Source: Odiellus spinosus
Lineage: Eukaryota > Arthropoda > Arachnida > Opiliones > Phalangiidae
DNA length: 64,000 nt
Direction of reading: 5' to 3'
NCBI GenBank assembly: GCA_963920705.1
Contig: OY987226.1
Span: 26,482,706-26,546,705 of the forward strand
Under the pieces are notes generated by a model. The model saw only the letters and a list, made by a program, of their open reading frames with translations, had not been told where the DNA came from and made no database searches. The position numbers and the translations under genes are program-made. This document shows, in pieces, positions 12,701 to 27,700 of the stretch. Each line of letters opens with the position of its first letter. The first letter of the stretch is position 1.

Positions 12701-15700
12701 ATACCACAATTAAGTAAATTATCGTTCAAGTTTACAACCTAAAACATTTACACATGTCTTTGGTTGTTGAAGTTGAGTCGGTAAAGCTTTCGCGACCGAG
12801 GAGTGAGGAAAATCAAAAAACTCAACAACGACCGAGATCCGGAATTGTAATAGTCCTCTCTAGCGGTTGAGATTGGAACTATAGTACGGGTGAATGATAG
12901 GAAATAACTCGCCTTCCAGTTTATAGTCACACAAAGGTTGGAGGCTCATTCATTACCTTAAAAAACAATACAAAAAAGCATTTCTACGAATTTTATCTCT
13001 ATTTGCGGGACTCTTCCAAGCGTCAATGAAAATCCAAGCCTGAAATATATCAGGAAGCATTAGAAAATAAATCTGAGAGGGAAGTCTATTTCAAAAAAAA
13101 TCCCATAGAATACATTGTGTTTCAATTTCTCCGCCTTATTCAAAGTACTCGTTTTAAAAAAAGACAAATTCCGAACGACCTGAGTATCGGTCGAGATCAA
13201 AACAGGTTGGTTGTCTTATTCCATTTTTAAATAAGAACAAAACAAAACATTTTATTATAGACCTTTAAAATTTCAATCTAGATCGGAAATGTTGCAGTCT
13301 TTTTATTTTTCATCTCAAAAACGATGATTATAAGCCTAACTTCTAAGCCTGATTTTTGTATTAGTAAAAAACATGCAGGAAAAACAGCAAATTTTATTGC
13401 CATGGGTCTACATTCATGGATTTACCGTAAAAATACAGTTAAAGCTAATTTCATTTTTAACTAAGAGAAAAACGTTCAATTATGTACCCTAGAAATTTCA
13501 TCAATATCGGGTATGTTAAAGTATGCTAATTAACATATTTCAGATTTTTAGGGTAAAAATAGCATAGAATATAGGTACCAGTAAAATTATTATACGATCG
13601 TATTTGTGCCTCAACTATAAAGCGTTTAGTAGGATCGTTTATTTATTCCGAATCATGTAAAAAGACAGCTGTGGGACATGTGAACTTACAAGGTTAATGA
13701 ACACTAAATGCAGTTTATATCGTCCGAGGTATATAAAACCTTTTAAACAGGGAAAGTGGGGGAATTGGAACTCCCTAGTTTCCTACCTTGTTTGCGATCT
13801 TTTAAAATCCAAAAATAACAAAAAAAAAATGTTTGCTAGAAATTCGTTTTTGGTGCTTTATAAAGACTAATGTATGTGTCTAGAATTCTAGATTACCTTA
13901 AAGAATTAAAATTGGTAGTAGCTTTAGCCTCAAAGTATTACGGTTAAGAGATGGGATTCTTTATGATGTATTTTCAAGAAGGAGATGCTTGAAAGGTATT
14001 GAGATCTTTGGGAAAGAATTGTACCGCAATTTTGCGAAGACTCATATTATGAAATTACGAATTGCGCTTATAATGTAGGAAGTGAACATTTTAACCCTAG
14101 AGGTCCGTTGTTCGCGAGGGTTGTTCGTAATCTGAAATGACTGTAAGCGGCCTGATATATCTTTTATTTTCTAGAATTTCCTAATATTCTACGTAAAAGT
14201 TACTCTCAGAATCTATGTTAAGATTTAGCTGCGTCCTAAGCACCACCCGTAGATACCAACATCAACAAGATGGTCAAGCCCATAGGAATAGCTAGACCCA
14301 TGACATTGTAAACGAGGCTGAAAAGAATGATGCTTTAGCAGGGACTTGTTCTGCATGCATAAACCTCTTTGAACAATTTGAATGGCGTTTCGAGATTCCT
14401 TTAAACACCAAGTTGCGTAAAGTTTTTCAAATCATGTTTTTCAACTTGGCTACCTCTGAACGCGTCTTTATATCAAATCTTTATTAATTTAACTTGGATA
14501 CCCGTGTGAACGCGTTTATATCTAGTCCTTTTTAATTTATCTTGGATACCCGTGTGAAAGCGGCTTTATATCAAATCGTTATTAATTTATCTTGAATACC
14601 CGTGTGTACGCGGCTTTATATCTAATCTTAATTTTTCTTTGATACCCGTCTGAACGCGGATTTATATCTAATCTTTATTAATTTATCTTGGTTGCCCGTG
14701 TGAACGCGGCTTTATATCTTATATTTATTCATTTTTAATTTAGATACCCGTGCGAACGGGCATTTATATATTATCTTTGTCATTTTAACTTGGATACTCG
14801 TGCGAACGAGCCTTTATATCTATTCTATATTAAGTAATTTTATCTTGGATACCCTGTGAACACGCCTTTATATCTAATCTTTATTAATTTTTACCTTGGA
14901 CACCCGTGAAAACACGCCTTTATCTAATCAACCTACTAGAAAATATTGAATATCTTCGAAAATATCTTTTATATTAGTCGCGAACGAGATAAAAAGGTAG
15001 CTTATGAATGTTTCGGTTCTAGTCTGTCAGTAATGAAAACTCAAAAACAACAAACAAGTCGTCGCGAACGAGTTAATAAGGGAGCTTATGCGTGTTGCGT
15101 TTGAGTATGTCAGAAATAAAATGTTTGATTTGAAAAACACGATTTGAAAAACACAATTTGAAAAACTTGAATCTTGAAACGCCATTCAAATTGTTCAAAG
15201 AGCGTTTATGCATGCATAACAAGCTCCTGCTATAGCATCATTCTTTACAGCCTCTTTTACAATGTCATGGGTCTAGCTATTCCTATGGGCTAGCTATTCC
15301 TATGACATTTTTGATATAATATCTGTCACTTCAACTATCTCAAATCATAGCAGGTCTTTCTGCACAAAGACATTTTTGATATAATTCATTTTGATTTCAC
15401 GTACTTTTGGATCAGTTCTTCTCCAACGAATCATGTCCAGACAACTTGTCTTTAGAGAAAGCACGTGATCATTTGATAAATGATACTTTATTATAGCCCT
15501 CCATTTTACGAGATAACCAATAATGAATTTGAACTCGGGGAAACAAGCTGTAATCATATTTAACTATTAGATAAATTGTTGAGAATTGTAATTTTGCTGA
15601 CTTTGTGTCTTACTCGCTACAAGGTCTAGACCGGAAAAAGATTTTTCTGTCATTATTTGATTAGCATCGAGAAGAAATTGGTCTTGAGGATTAGTTTGAA

Positions 15701-18700
15701 CATTAGCCTTGGTCCCAAAAGCGGTCCTCGAAATGACGTCTAGCGTCAGTCCCTTGAACATGTCGTAAATATCGAATGCATCCTCGTTACGGCAATAAGA
15801 TTCAATTTTATTAAGAAAGATTTCAACGGCTTCACTCATATGTGTAAACATCTGTGTCATGGATAAATTTAAATTTTATTTGGAAAGCCGAATTTTTTCG
15901 ATACTAGCGCATGCAAGTTTTTGTTAGTTTTAGTGGGATTGTAAAGAAAATGCCTTCTCCAAGGCTTATCTCTCGGAAAAAAGGGGAAGACGGTAACGAT
16001 TTCAAAAATATTTTTAGATTTCACTTTAAGATTGGGGATTAAAATGGCAGGAAATTCAAATCAAATGTAGGCGGAAAATTAAAAAAATAAACATGTACGT
16101 TATGTACACTTTTGTTTAAATTTGAATTTAAGATATGAATATTTAAAACAATTTTTAAATCAAACCATACATTTTAATCAAGATCTCTATTATATCACCT
16201 AGATGTCGCTAGGGTTTCTACGATCTTACTTCGAATGAGCCTAATCTAATACACCTCAAAACGATCTCAATCCAGTTTGGCGGGAAAAATTTTAGATAGG
16301 CGGCTGCACCGGCTTCCCCAAGAACGGTTTTAATTTATATTCCTTAAAAGGCGATTTTTGTCTTAAACCAATGTTTACCAAGACGAAACATTGACTTGAA
16401 GCTCATAAATCAAGATGGAGGCCGATTTTCATAATTTTTACAAATGGAGCGATATTCGGCCTAGAGGTACGGTATAAATTGCAAATCTGGATATATCAGT
16501 GACAAAAAAGTATTTACATGTACTGCCTGGCTACTGAGGCACTGAAAAAATCCGAGTTTAGGGGTATAACTCTAAATCCTCTAAAAAAACATTTCTTTTT
16601 TAGCTTGAGGGCTCGATTTGGAAGGAATTATTTACTACGCGTATAATTTATCAATTTGTTCCATGCATCGTACTAAATCACCACAGCTATAAAATTGCAT
16701 CTCATTAAGCCAACTGTCGAAGTATGTGTTTGGAAGAAAAGGGAGATATCGATAGAAACTCTATTGGACAAACCATAAGTTAATATTTATTCTTTTATTT
16801 ATTCTTTTGTGTCCGTTAGAAATTAAAATGTAATTAGGGTCAATTAGGTGTTTTTCCCTAAATCATGGTTCACAATAAAACATTTTTGTATAGGAAAGGC
16901 TGATTGGATTCGGTCGATGATAATCTTGAAACGAGCATAAACGAATTGCCTATATTCGAGCTAGGTAAAGATAATTCATACTCTTTTTTAATTCAATTAT
17001 AAGACCATTATTAAAGGCCTTTTTTGGCTAAACTTTGAGCGATGATTTAAAAATTATGACTTTAGATTTATATTTTATTTTAAAAATTCTTCTAAAACAA
17101 ACCTTTCTCATGCCAGAAAAACCAAACGGAACATTTGCACCAATTTTTAGTGAGATATTACAATTTTTATAGACCCATGTTCTGTTGTTTACATGCCTCC
17201 TGATTTACGACGTATAGGATTCGTGGCAGAATACCGACGAAGTTGTGGCCTCCGACAAAGGTGCGGCGAATCCTATAAATCGTAAATCAGAACTCGGGTA
17301 AATATCAATACTTGGATCTATCAAATTGTAATATCTCGCTAAATTGGTGTAAATAATCTGTTTTGGCTTTTTCTGGGATAAGAAATCTTAATTTAAATAG
17401 TAATATTTTCAAAATTAAAAATCAGATTCAAAGGCATTATTTTTGAATCATCCCTCAAAGTTTGGCAAAAAAGGCCTTTTCTAATAGTCTTATTAAATGC
17501 TCCTGTCCCATTGGACCGAATCCCATTCGACCGAACCAATTCCCATTCGACCTAAAAACCCGCACTTTGGCGGATTCGGTCCAATGGGAAATCCCATTCG
17601 GCCGAAAAACCATCACTAGGATTCGGTCCAATGGGACAAGAATCTTTGCTTAAATATAATCGATGGAATTTAAATAAATTAAATTCCCGGGAACGCAAAG
17701 ATTCTATCTTTGCAAGACCAAGTAAAATGAGCACTAGTCAAATTATTTTGTGAAATATTTACGAAAACTTGTTGTTTAAAAAGACAAAATATTTTTAATC
17801 ACCGAAAATTTACTTTATAAAACTAATTGCCGATTTTTGTTGGTATTTTTAAGTTGTATTCATTACGTTACAATGTTGCGGCTGCTGCTTTAAGGTATTT
17901 GTTACATTTAATTTATAAAAGGGATACTAAACTCTGGAAACAATTTATTTTAAGCAATTTGGACTGGTAAAACAAGACTAAAATATTACAATTTCCAAAA
18001 GTCTTAAAAGATATTTGAGGCTAATTATTGAAATTACGAAATTAGTCTCAAAGAAAATTAAGATTTTTTTTAAATGAATCAATTTCTTGAAGAGCGTGTG
18101 AACCGAGAGATGTTTGTAAGAAATAGATGACGATATTCAAATCCCAACTAAATAACAATAGTCCTTGACTTATTAGTACCTGGGGAGTTCCGAAAAAATT
18201 TACGACAAGCAGATATGTGAAATTATCAAAACTCTATATTAAAATCACATAGAGTTCCATCCCAACATAACCTAACTTAACACAACCCAACGTAGACCAA
18301 ACCAAACCCGTGCCAGCCTATTCCAAGCCTATGAGGCTTGAAAGTTTTTTCTGCTAGTCATAGATTTAAACGGTAGTACCCCGATTTGCCCAAATCCCAT
18401 TTCGCCCAATCTCAATTGGCTCAATGCAAACTGGCCCAATTCATTTAGTCCACACCCAATCGTCCCAATTTCATAATTTTTTCAAGGAAAGGCATTTTCT
18501 ATGCTTATTTTATATTCAATTTCCAAAAAAATACATACTTTTATTTAAGCATTATTTAACTATCATAACCCTAACCAAACCCAGCTCAACATAATCGAAC
18601 CGAACCCAAGCCAACCTAACCTTACTTAACCGAATCCAACCAAACCTTATCTAACCTAACCGAACCCAACCTTCCCGCGAACTACCTGGACTATTTGTCC

Positions 18701-21700
18701 TCTAGACGATTGAATCCATTCGATTTCCATTTTTCAAATGAATAAAATTCTAAAACGCTTAAATTATCGTTTAATGTAATCTATTTAGAATTAAAAATGC
18801 AGCAGGATTATTTTTGTTGAAAGGGGAATTGGCGAATACGTTTTGGGTGAAATGGGAAGCATAATTTTTGGTCTGGGTGAATTGGGAATACATCATATTT
18901 GGCCAATGAAGCCCCCGTTGGGCCAACGTTTTTGGACTAAAGGGGAACAAACTATTTAAAATCCACAGTTCCTAATTAGTCCATGTCCATTGTTATTAAG
19001 TGATGGCTCTGAATATCGTCATTTTCCCGAAATAACGCGTCCACAAGAGTTAGTTCTGTTCACGGGTCATTTTATATGATATAATTATTTGCAACTTTGA
19101 TAATTAATTGAAAATTACTGCGAGACCTTAGGTGAGTTTTGATTTTTTATGCGTTTTACAACAGTTTAAATCGTTCAAAAATAACTTGTTCGAAGAGTCC
19201 TTTAATATTTAAGGACATAGCAGACTTTCAAAATTATTGATAAGGCTGAAATGACGTACATCTTGTACAGGTTAATAGAGCTTGCATTTTAGGCGATTAT
19301 ATATCCCGCAGATGCTTAGTCATCAATTATGTTATCCTGACTCTGAGATCTAAGCCTTTAAATTTATTTTAATTCTCACACTACGACTCTTCCACGTCAG
19401 TTCAGTCACTGATGCCACCAAGGGTCAACCAATCTTAATGAAATTTTAACCACTTTAATTCGTGGTTAAATGAGCGGCAAATCTGAAATTTTAGCCCAAA
19501 ATATTAAGCGGTTCCGAAACTATAGCATTTTGTATATACCCCATGTTTTCAGGGTTTTGCCTGGGCGATATTCGTACCCCTAAGCGTTATGTCGAATATC
19601 TTTTTTCCGGATAAAGCTTATCTAATGAAATTTTCCAATTTAGAGCATTTCTATGAGCTGATTTCAAAATTGTTAACGAAAATTATCTATCTTTAACGGT
19701 TTTTCCAATATACTGATTCTTTTGCAAAAAAATATTTAACGGGGTTCAACTTTCGAGCTTAATACTGAAAAAGGGCCAACTTCGATTTTCAATTTCGTTG
19801 CATTTTCAGATCTCTCCCAGCCTTAGCTTTCTTTCTATCATAGATTTATTTGTTCGTGGTATTTTGGTTTTAAGGGCAAAAAATTAAAAAAAAAAAAAAA
19901 TTTTGAAAAAAAGACATTTAAAAAAAAATTTTAATTCTAATATTTTCCATTTTATTATGAAGACAATACTTTGGCTTCAAATATTGCCTCTACATTGTCG
20001 ATACATACTTTGGGCATTATTAGCTTGTAAGCCGTTTTTCGTGAAGAAGACATAGCTAAATTTTCCTTTGTTGGTGCCGGTAAAATGCACAAAATGCAAT
20101 TTAAAGGAACGAAACATTCATCTCTTTGCGGCGGCCAATGAAGTTCGCCTTTAACTTTATCAAGCTTCATGAACCTCAGAAGGAAATCATGCTGTTCTCT
20201 AATGGCTTCCACTACTAAAGCGACGTACCAAACTTTGTCATACTCAGCAGCCACGTAATCGCCAACTGAAATTGCGAAAGTTGATACTGGTTTTGTTTAG
20301 CTTCCTCTAGAGTGGCGACTTTAACAGTTGTACCAAAAGGATCAGACGATAATCTGTACATGTTAAGTTCACATTGCGATGTTGGGATAAATTTATGATG
20401 GCTTAGAGTGCCAGCAACTGTGCGAGCCTTGGAGAGACGTTCTTCAAGAGTTGTTACGTGAGATTTAACAACATATTTCGAAGTGTATAAAAATTTATCT
20501 AAGCCATCATAAATTTATCCCAACATCGCAATGTGAACTTAACATGTACAGATTATCGTCTGATCCTTTTGGTACAACTGTTAAAGTCGCCACTCTAGAG
20601 GAAGCTAAACAAAACCAGTATGAACTTTCATTTGACGCAATTTCAGTTGGCGATTACGTGGCTGCTGAGTATGACAAAGTTTGGTACGTCGCTTTAGTAG
20701 TGGAAGCCATTAGAGAGCAGCATGATTTCCTTCTGAGGTTCATGAAGCTCGATAAAGTTAAAGGAGAACTTCATTGGCCGCCGCAAAGAGATGAATGTTT
20801 CGTTCCTTTAAATTGCATTTTGTGCATTTTACCGGCACCAACAAAGGAAAATTTAGCTATGTCTTCTTCACGAAAAACGGCTTACAAGCTAATAATGCCC
20901 AAAGTATGTATCGACAATGTAGAGGCAATATTTGAAGCCAAAGTATTGTCTTCATAATAAAATGGAAAATATTAGAATTAAATTTTTTTTTTTAAATGTG
21001 CTTTTTTCAAAAATTTTTTTTTTTTTTAATTTTTTGCCCTTAAAACCAAAATACCACGAACAAATCTAAGATAGAAAGAAAGCTAAGGCTGGGAGAGATC
21101 TGAAAATGCAACGAAATTGAAAATCGAAGTTGGCCCTTTTTCAGTATTAAGCTCGAAAGTTGAACCCCCGTTAAATATTTTTTTGCAAAAGAATCGGTAT
21201 ATTGGAAAAACCGTTAAAGATAGATAATTTTCGTTAACATTTTTGAAATCAGCTCATAGAAATGCTCTAAATTGGAAAATTTCATTAGATAAGCTTTATC
21301 CGGAAAAAAGATATTCGACATAACGCTTAGGGGTACGAATATCGCCCAGGCAAAACCCTGAAAACATGGGGTATATACAAAATGCTATAGTTTCGGAACC
21401 GCTTAATATTTTGGGCTAAAATTTCAGATTTGCCGCTCATTTAACCACGAATTAAAGTGGTTAAAATTTCATTAAGATTGGTTGACCCTTGGTGGCATCA
21501 GTGACTGAACTGACGTGGGATGACCCATTTCTGAACTAATTCATATACCAATACTAGTTTGTCTAAGGTATAACATGGGTTGCTCCTGATGTACTATAAT
21601 ACTCGAAATTTTCGGATAAATATATTGCGCTTATCTTATTTTAACCTTGTAACAATTTTTATAATAGACGATTGCCTTTAGTGATACTCACCAATATGGC

Positions 21701-24700
21701 TTTAAAAACTTTGTATTTTGGCGGAATCTCTTATCTTATCAATTCGGTCGAATGGGATTCGATCCAATGGGATAACACCTATTAGCTATTTTAAAAGAAT
21801 TATCAATTTCCGATTTGTTTTAAGATATTCCTCGAACGAATCCGACCAGCCTTTCCTATTTAAAAACGGTTTATTGTGAGCCATGTATTAGGGAAAATCA
21901 CCTAATCGACCCCTCATTACAATTTAATTTCTAAATTAAATTATAAACCCATGAATCTGAAACCTGGGAAATATATTAATATAGAAATGAGCTATTTAAT
22001 ACAAAACTCTCATGGAAATATCTTGTTCAGAAGTCAAAATATTATTTGTTGAACAAGCCGTACTTTTCGGTTCCACCGTTAAGCTCTACCTTAAACTAGA
22101 AATAAATTTATAACTTAATTACCCAGAAAATAGGCTTAGCTGGATTTATAGAGATGCTAAAATTCATCGCATGGAAGGGTCAAAAACTTGATTGAAGACC
22201 AAGAAATGCGAATAAATTCATGGTCTCCATGAATCCAGCTAAGGGTATTTTCCGAATAATTACGTTTTAAATATATTTCTAGTGTAATATTTGGTTGTAA
22301 TTTTTTGATTGTGGATTAGGCCTATTTAATTTATAAAGAATCGTTTAAAAAACACTTTTTATTAGATTGCATTCTTCTTTTCTTTTCTATATTTGAATAA
22401 TTAAGGGCATAACTGTGCGTGCTCACCTTTATTCGTTGAGCCCGAGCTCAATTTGAGCGAGGTACGACCAAAAAATTCTAAAATTGCGAGCCTGAGCTAA
22501 GCCCAGCAAAAGTTTTAAAAAATCTGAGCTTAAGCCCGAGCTCTTTTTATACGGCAAAATGAGCTTGGGGTGTGGCGTATAAACGGAAGAATAAATTAAT
22601 GAGCCCGAGGCGAGGCAATATTTCTAATTTGCTTTCTGGAAGCCCGAATTCGAGCTCCAGTTTATATATTTTTATTTCTCGAGACGGAGGTGAGCCCAAC
22701 ACTGTCCAAATAATGTGAAGGAGCCCGGGCTTACAAGTGAGCCCTGGCTCTTTCCATTACAAATATATATTCCAAGGCTATTGTAGCATTCTCAATCATA
22801 ACGGTTTTTGCATGTTTTAAAGAGATTGGAGATAGCAAGCGCGTGAATTAAGGCCGCGTGAAAATTTGGGAAAAAGAAATATCAGTTTTTATGTAACACG
22901 AGAATGGGAGAGTCGTGAATAAATTTACTCGTATAAAACTCAAAGTATCTTGGTTTATAACGTTGCAAACTCGAATCCAACTTCTCATTTAGCCACAAGG
23001 ACACTAAATTGGCGACGGAGATACTTTGCCCCACATTTGGCCGATCACTAACGTTCATAATACTCCCGCCAAGGGACTCAAATCGTAAGCCTCACCCACT
23101 CCGTTACTCCTATTTCAATTTTTTTCACGCTGCGGCGCGTGCGGATTTCAAATTTACTCTAAGCCTTATTTCAACGATGCTGTTACAACCAACTCATTTT
23201 CCGCCCTTCTCAATACAAGAGAACCGTGACGATATTGGGTCCAGATGGGAGAAATGGCTCAAACGCTTTCAAACTTTTCTCATTGCGTACGCCATCAACG
23301 ACCCCGCCAGAAAAAAAAACTTACTTTTACTCTACGCTGGTGAGGAGGTACAGGATATCTATGATACCTTGCATATTCCGCCACAGCCACAACAACAACA
23401 AGCTAATGCACCTGATGAATACGACATCACTATTCAGGCTCTTAACGATCATTTTTTACCTCGTCGTAATACCACTTACGAAGTTTTCAAGTTCAGGGAC
23501 ACTCGTCAACGTGAGTCTGAATGTATTGATGAATATCAAACTCGTTTACGAGTCCTATCCAAGACATGTGGCTTCGCTGAGCCTGACACGGAGATCCTAC
23601 GTCATATCATTCAAACTTGCAACTCGCGTCACCTTCGACGCATTGCTCTTCGTGATCCTACTATGACCCTCGATGAGTTGTTAACCACGGCGAGATCTTA
23701 TGAACAGGCCGATAAACAAGCATCAAAAATCGAAAATACCGACAAACCTGAAGCGCCCAGTATAACAGTTGACGCTCTTCGCCGAAATTTGACATATCAA
23801 ACATCGAACCATACTCAGCACACCCCAAATAATCGACACCACTCGACCCAACTTCAGCCTCAACATACTTCTACGCAATCTCGTACGTTTTTTCCGTCGC
23901 GACAATCTTCTTCGCAACACTTAACAGACCGTCAGCTCAATGCCCATCTGCGTTGTTACAATTGCGGAGGTGACTTCCCACATCAAGGGGGTCAGTTCAA
24001 ATGTCCTGCCAGGAATGAACAATGCAGGTGGTGTGGTCGCTATGGTCACATTGAACAAACATGCCGCACAAAGAAAGATGAAATAGCCCAAGCAAATAAT
24101 AGGAATACCACCGCTGCTCTTACTCTTGAAAACAATGATACTTTTGATGACAGCTTGGGAGACTCTCCACCTCTGCCCCAGCTGTGTACCCTCACACCTC
24201 ATTCGGATATTTCTTACCAGTGCTGCCCCCTTCTACCGCCACTAGAATCCGCTAACAGAACTCTACTGATACAGGTTTTCAACATCGGCGGTACCAATAT
24301 AAAAGCTCTCATCGATACAGGAGCTTGTGTAAACATAATGAATTACTCTACATATCAACTTCTCGACAAGCGTCCCGCTCTCGTTTCTTCTGAAATTCGA
24401 GTATATCCGTTTGCATCCATGGAACCTCTTCCCCTGATCGGAAAATTCTCTTCAGTACTAACTTACAATTCCCAGTCATCTGACGCCACATTTCACGTTC
24501 TACACCCCGAAAAATCGGCGTACAACATTATCGGTGCTTCGACCCTTCAAAAATTAAACTTACTTCCACATATTTCGGACCTGTCAGCTTCGTTGATGTG
24601 CGCCCAAGAAAGTAAATGGAAATCCATTGTAAAAACATACAATCATCTTTTTTTCGGTATCGGAAAAATGAAGGACTTCAAAGCTCACTTGCACATTGAT

Positions 24701-27700
24701 CAATCCATACCACCAGTTGCCGTTCATCACCAGCGGATACCCTTCCACCTTCGGGCACAAGTCAAACTCGAAATTGAAGAGCTTATGCGATCGGATATTA
24801 TTGAACGTGCTACTGGTCCAACTACTTGGTTATCGCCGCTGGTCATTGTCAACAAGAAACAGAATCTCAACACACATGATAATCATGGCACCGATTCGGC
24901 ACCTAAACCCACAATTCGAATTTGTGTAGACATGCGCCTGCCAAATATGGCGATCAAACGGGAGCGTCATACTTCGCCAAAATTTGAGGATCTCGTGTAC
25001 GCCATGAATGGTATGACCGTTTTCTCTCGTCTCGACTTGAATAAAGGTTACCACCAACTTGAATTGGATGATGAATCGCGTGACATAACAACTTTTTCGA
25101 CTCATATGGGTCCTTTTCGCTACAAAAGATTAGCGTTCGGCATAAATTCAGCCGCGGAGATCTTTCAAAAAGCGATCGAGGACGTCATTCGTGGTATTCC
25201 CAACACAATCAACACTAGCGATGACATAATAATTGGAGGAAATGGTCTTGATGATCATGACTTGAAACTAGAAGAGGTGCTGAAACGAATATCACTTTCT
25301 AATCTCACGCTCAACCAAGAAAAATGTGAATTTGCAAAATCAGAGTTACATTTCTTTGGTCACCTATTCGGAGCCGAAGGCGTGAAGCCTGATCCAAAAA
25401 AAATTGAAGCTTTACAAGCACTACCTCCTCCTAGAAATATTTCCGGTTTACGCAGCTTTTTGGGACTCGCTAACTATTGCGCCCGTTTTGTTCCTGACTT
25501 TGCAACCCTGACCGAACCTCTACGTAACTTGCTGAAAAAGAACACCGAATTCATATGGACCCAGTTCCACCAAACAGCACTCGAGCAAATAAAAACTAAA
25601 ATAAAAGATTGTTCTTCTCTCAAGTTTTATGACCCTGACAGACAAACAACAGTAATAGTAGATGCGAGCCCTGTAGGTCTTGCTGCTATCCTCACCCAAC
25701 ATGATAACAACGGCCGGGAATATCTGATTGCATTTGCTAGCAAAGCTCTATCCGCTACGGAACAGCGATACTCGCAAATAGAACGCGAAGCGTTGGAAAT
25801 TGTCTTTGGCTGTGAGCACTTTGACTTATACCTTAACGGTGCTTCATTTCAAATTCTAACTGATCATAATCCACTGGTGGCTATTTTCAACAACCCTCGC
25901 ACTTTAACATCAACTCGCATTCAACGCTGGATACTTCGACTTCAGCACTACCAATTTCGCGTAGCCTACCAACTTGGCAAAAACAACCCGGCTGACTACA
26001 TGTCCCGTCATCCTGTGACGCCCCCTTCGATGACCATGAACGAATTTAGCCTGGACGCACTTGACCTAGCCCCTTTTGGGGCTATTACGAGATCCATCGT
26101 ACTCACCGCCACCGCTCAGGACTCAATTCTCAATAAAGTCAAAGATGCCATCCTTGATTCCAATATTTGGGAAACATACATACCAAGCTCTACCGAATCA
26201 TCACTTTGGAATGCGTATAAAAAACTTCGGTTCGAGATTACCGTGGACAATGGACTTGTCCTTCGGGGTCACAAAATTATCCTGCCAACCTCGCTCATTG
26301 ACCGCGCCATATCAATCGCACACGAGGGTCACCCAGGCATCGTCCGAACAAAACAAATCATACGCGACAAACTATGGTTTCCAGGAATCAATGAAAAGGT
26401 ACACTCTAAAATTGGCTCATGTATTGCTTGCATGGCATCCATACCACAATATCAACACCAACCGGTCCAAATGACTCCTCTACCCGAACGACCATGGTAC
26501 TCTGTAGCAATTGACCACTTTGGTCCAACACCCTCTGGAGACTATTTACTGGTCTTAGCCGATGAATATAGCCGCTATCCCATTGTGACATCAGTACCAT
26601 CCACCTCTTCTGCTCCGAATATTAAAGCGTTGCGCAACATTTTCTCTATGTTTGGGGTACCAACTTATGTGAAATCGGACAATGGTCCTCCATTTAATGG
26701 CGGTGACTTCCAAAAATTTTCCAAAGAATATGGCTTTAACCACAACAAAGTCACTCCCAGATGGCCACAAGCCAATGGATTAATTGAACGTCAAATGCCA
26801 ATGATTGCCAAAACCATCCGCACAGCTTTGCTAGAGGGCACCAACTGGCAAGATGTTCTGCCAAATTACTTAATGAATTTCCGGGCCAGTACTCACCCGT
26901 CTACTGGAAAATCACCAGCTATTCTTTTCTTCAATCGGCCGATACAAACTAAACTCCCTGCGATTATTTCAACATCTTCCCTCGACAAGATTGTTCGAGA
27001 AAAAGACAATAATAGAAAACTCTACATGAAGACTTACTCTGACAAAAAACAAAACGCCCTACCACACACGATTAAAGTAGGTGAACGCGTTTTACCCAAA
27101 CTTATCCAACGCAACAAATTTGACCCAATATACGACCCCCATCCGTGGACAGTAGTCGAAGTTAATGGGTCATGTATATCCATCCAAAATGTAGAGGGGA
27201 AACGACTTAAACGAAACTGTTCCCTGTTAAAACGTTTTAATCAGGGCCCGGTCAAAAATGGACAAGACAACGAACCCACTCAACCAGAGATATATAACAA
27301 TATTTACGATGACCAACGAATGAAAGAGAAATTTCCTCCACTACCGAACATCAGTGCGCGACAATACGGAGTCCCAGGAAATCAGCCCCATACTATAAAC
27401 CGACTGCCACCGGCCCATCGGCCTCGCAATCTTCGTCCGCGGGAGTCCATCAAGCCGCCGGAACGCTTTAAAGCGAGTGTCTGCTCGATTTAGTTACGAT
27501 TTCAACCGCTAGATGTAGTAATTTTTTTGTAAATTTGAAAAATATTTGAAAAATGGACCTTTTCATCTAAGTCCCATGATTGGATAAAATGTGTCACGTG
27601 TGTACAAAAACTTAGACTGGGGCTTCATACAACGTAATGAAAAGGGTAGCCTGCTAACGCGTCTCGCTAAACAGTCCATTTTCTCTCGCGTCTGTCTTGG

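Larger units (their letters stand above)
19392..21518. repeat. 2.1-kb near-perfect palindrome with an ORF in each arm
   Basis: The arms 19,392-20,405 and 20,500-21,518 (about 1 kb each) are inverted copies with few differences, separated by a 94-base spacer. Both contain the same coding segment, facing outward. The high identity suggests recent formation or ongoing gene conversion. Whether it is a fold-back transposon with 1-kb inverted termini or a local inverted duplication cannot be decided; no target duplication was seen. Confidence 0.85.
16818..21932. mobile_element. 5-kb region bounded by 115-base inverted arms
   Basis: Bases 16,818-16,932 and 21,817-21,932 are inverted, about 80% similar copies (TTTTCCCTAA, TAGGAAAGGCTG and GATTCG blocks in the same order). 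They enclose several other inverted structures: a palindrome at about 17,003-17,494, CCCATT-repeat segments, and the large palindrome at 19,392-21,518. Either one composite fold-back element or two inverted copies of one repeat with later insertions would explain this. No transposase was seen. Confidence 0.5.
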
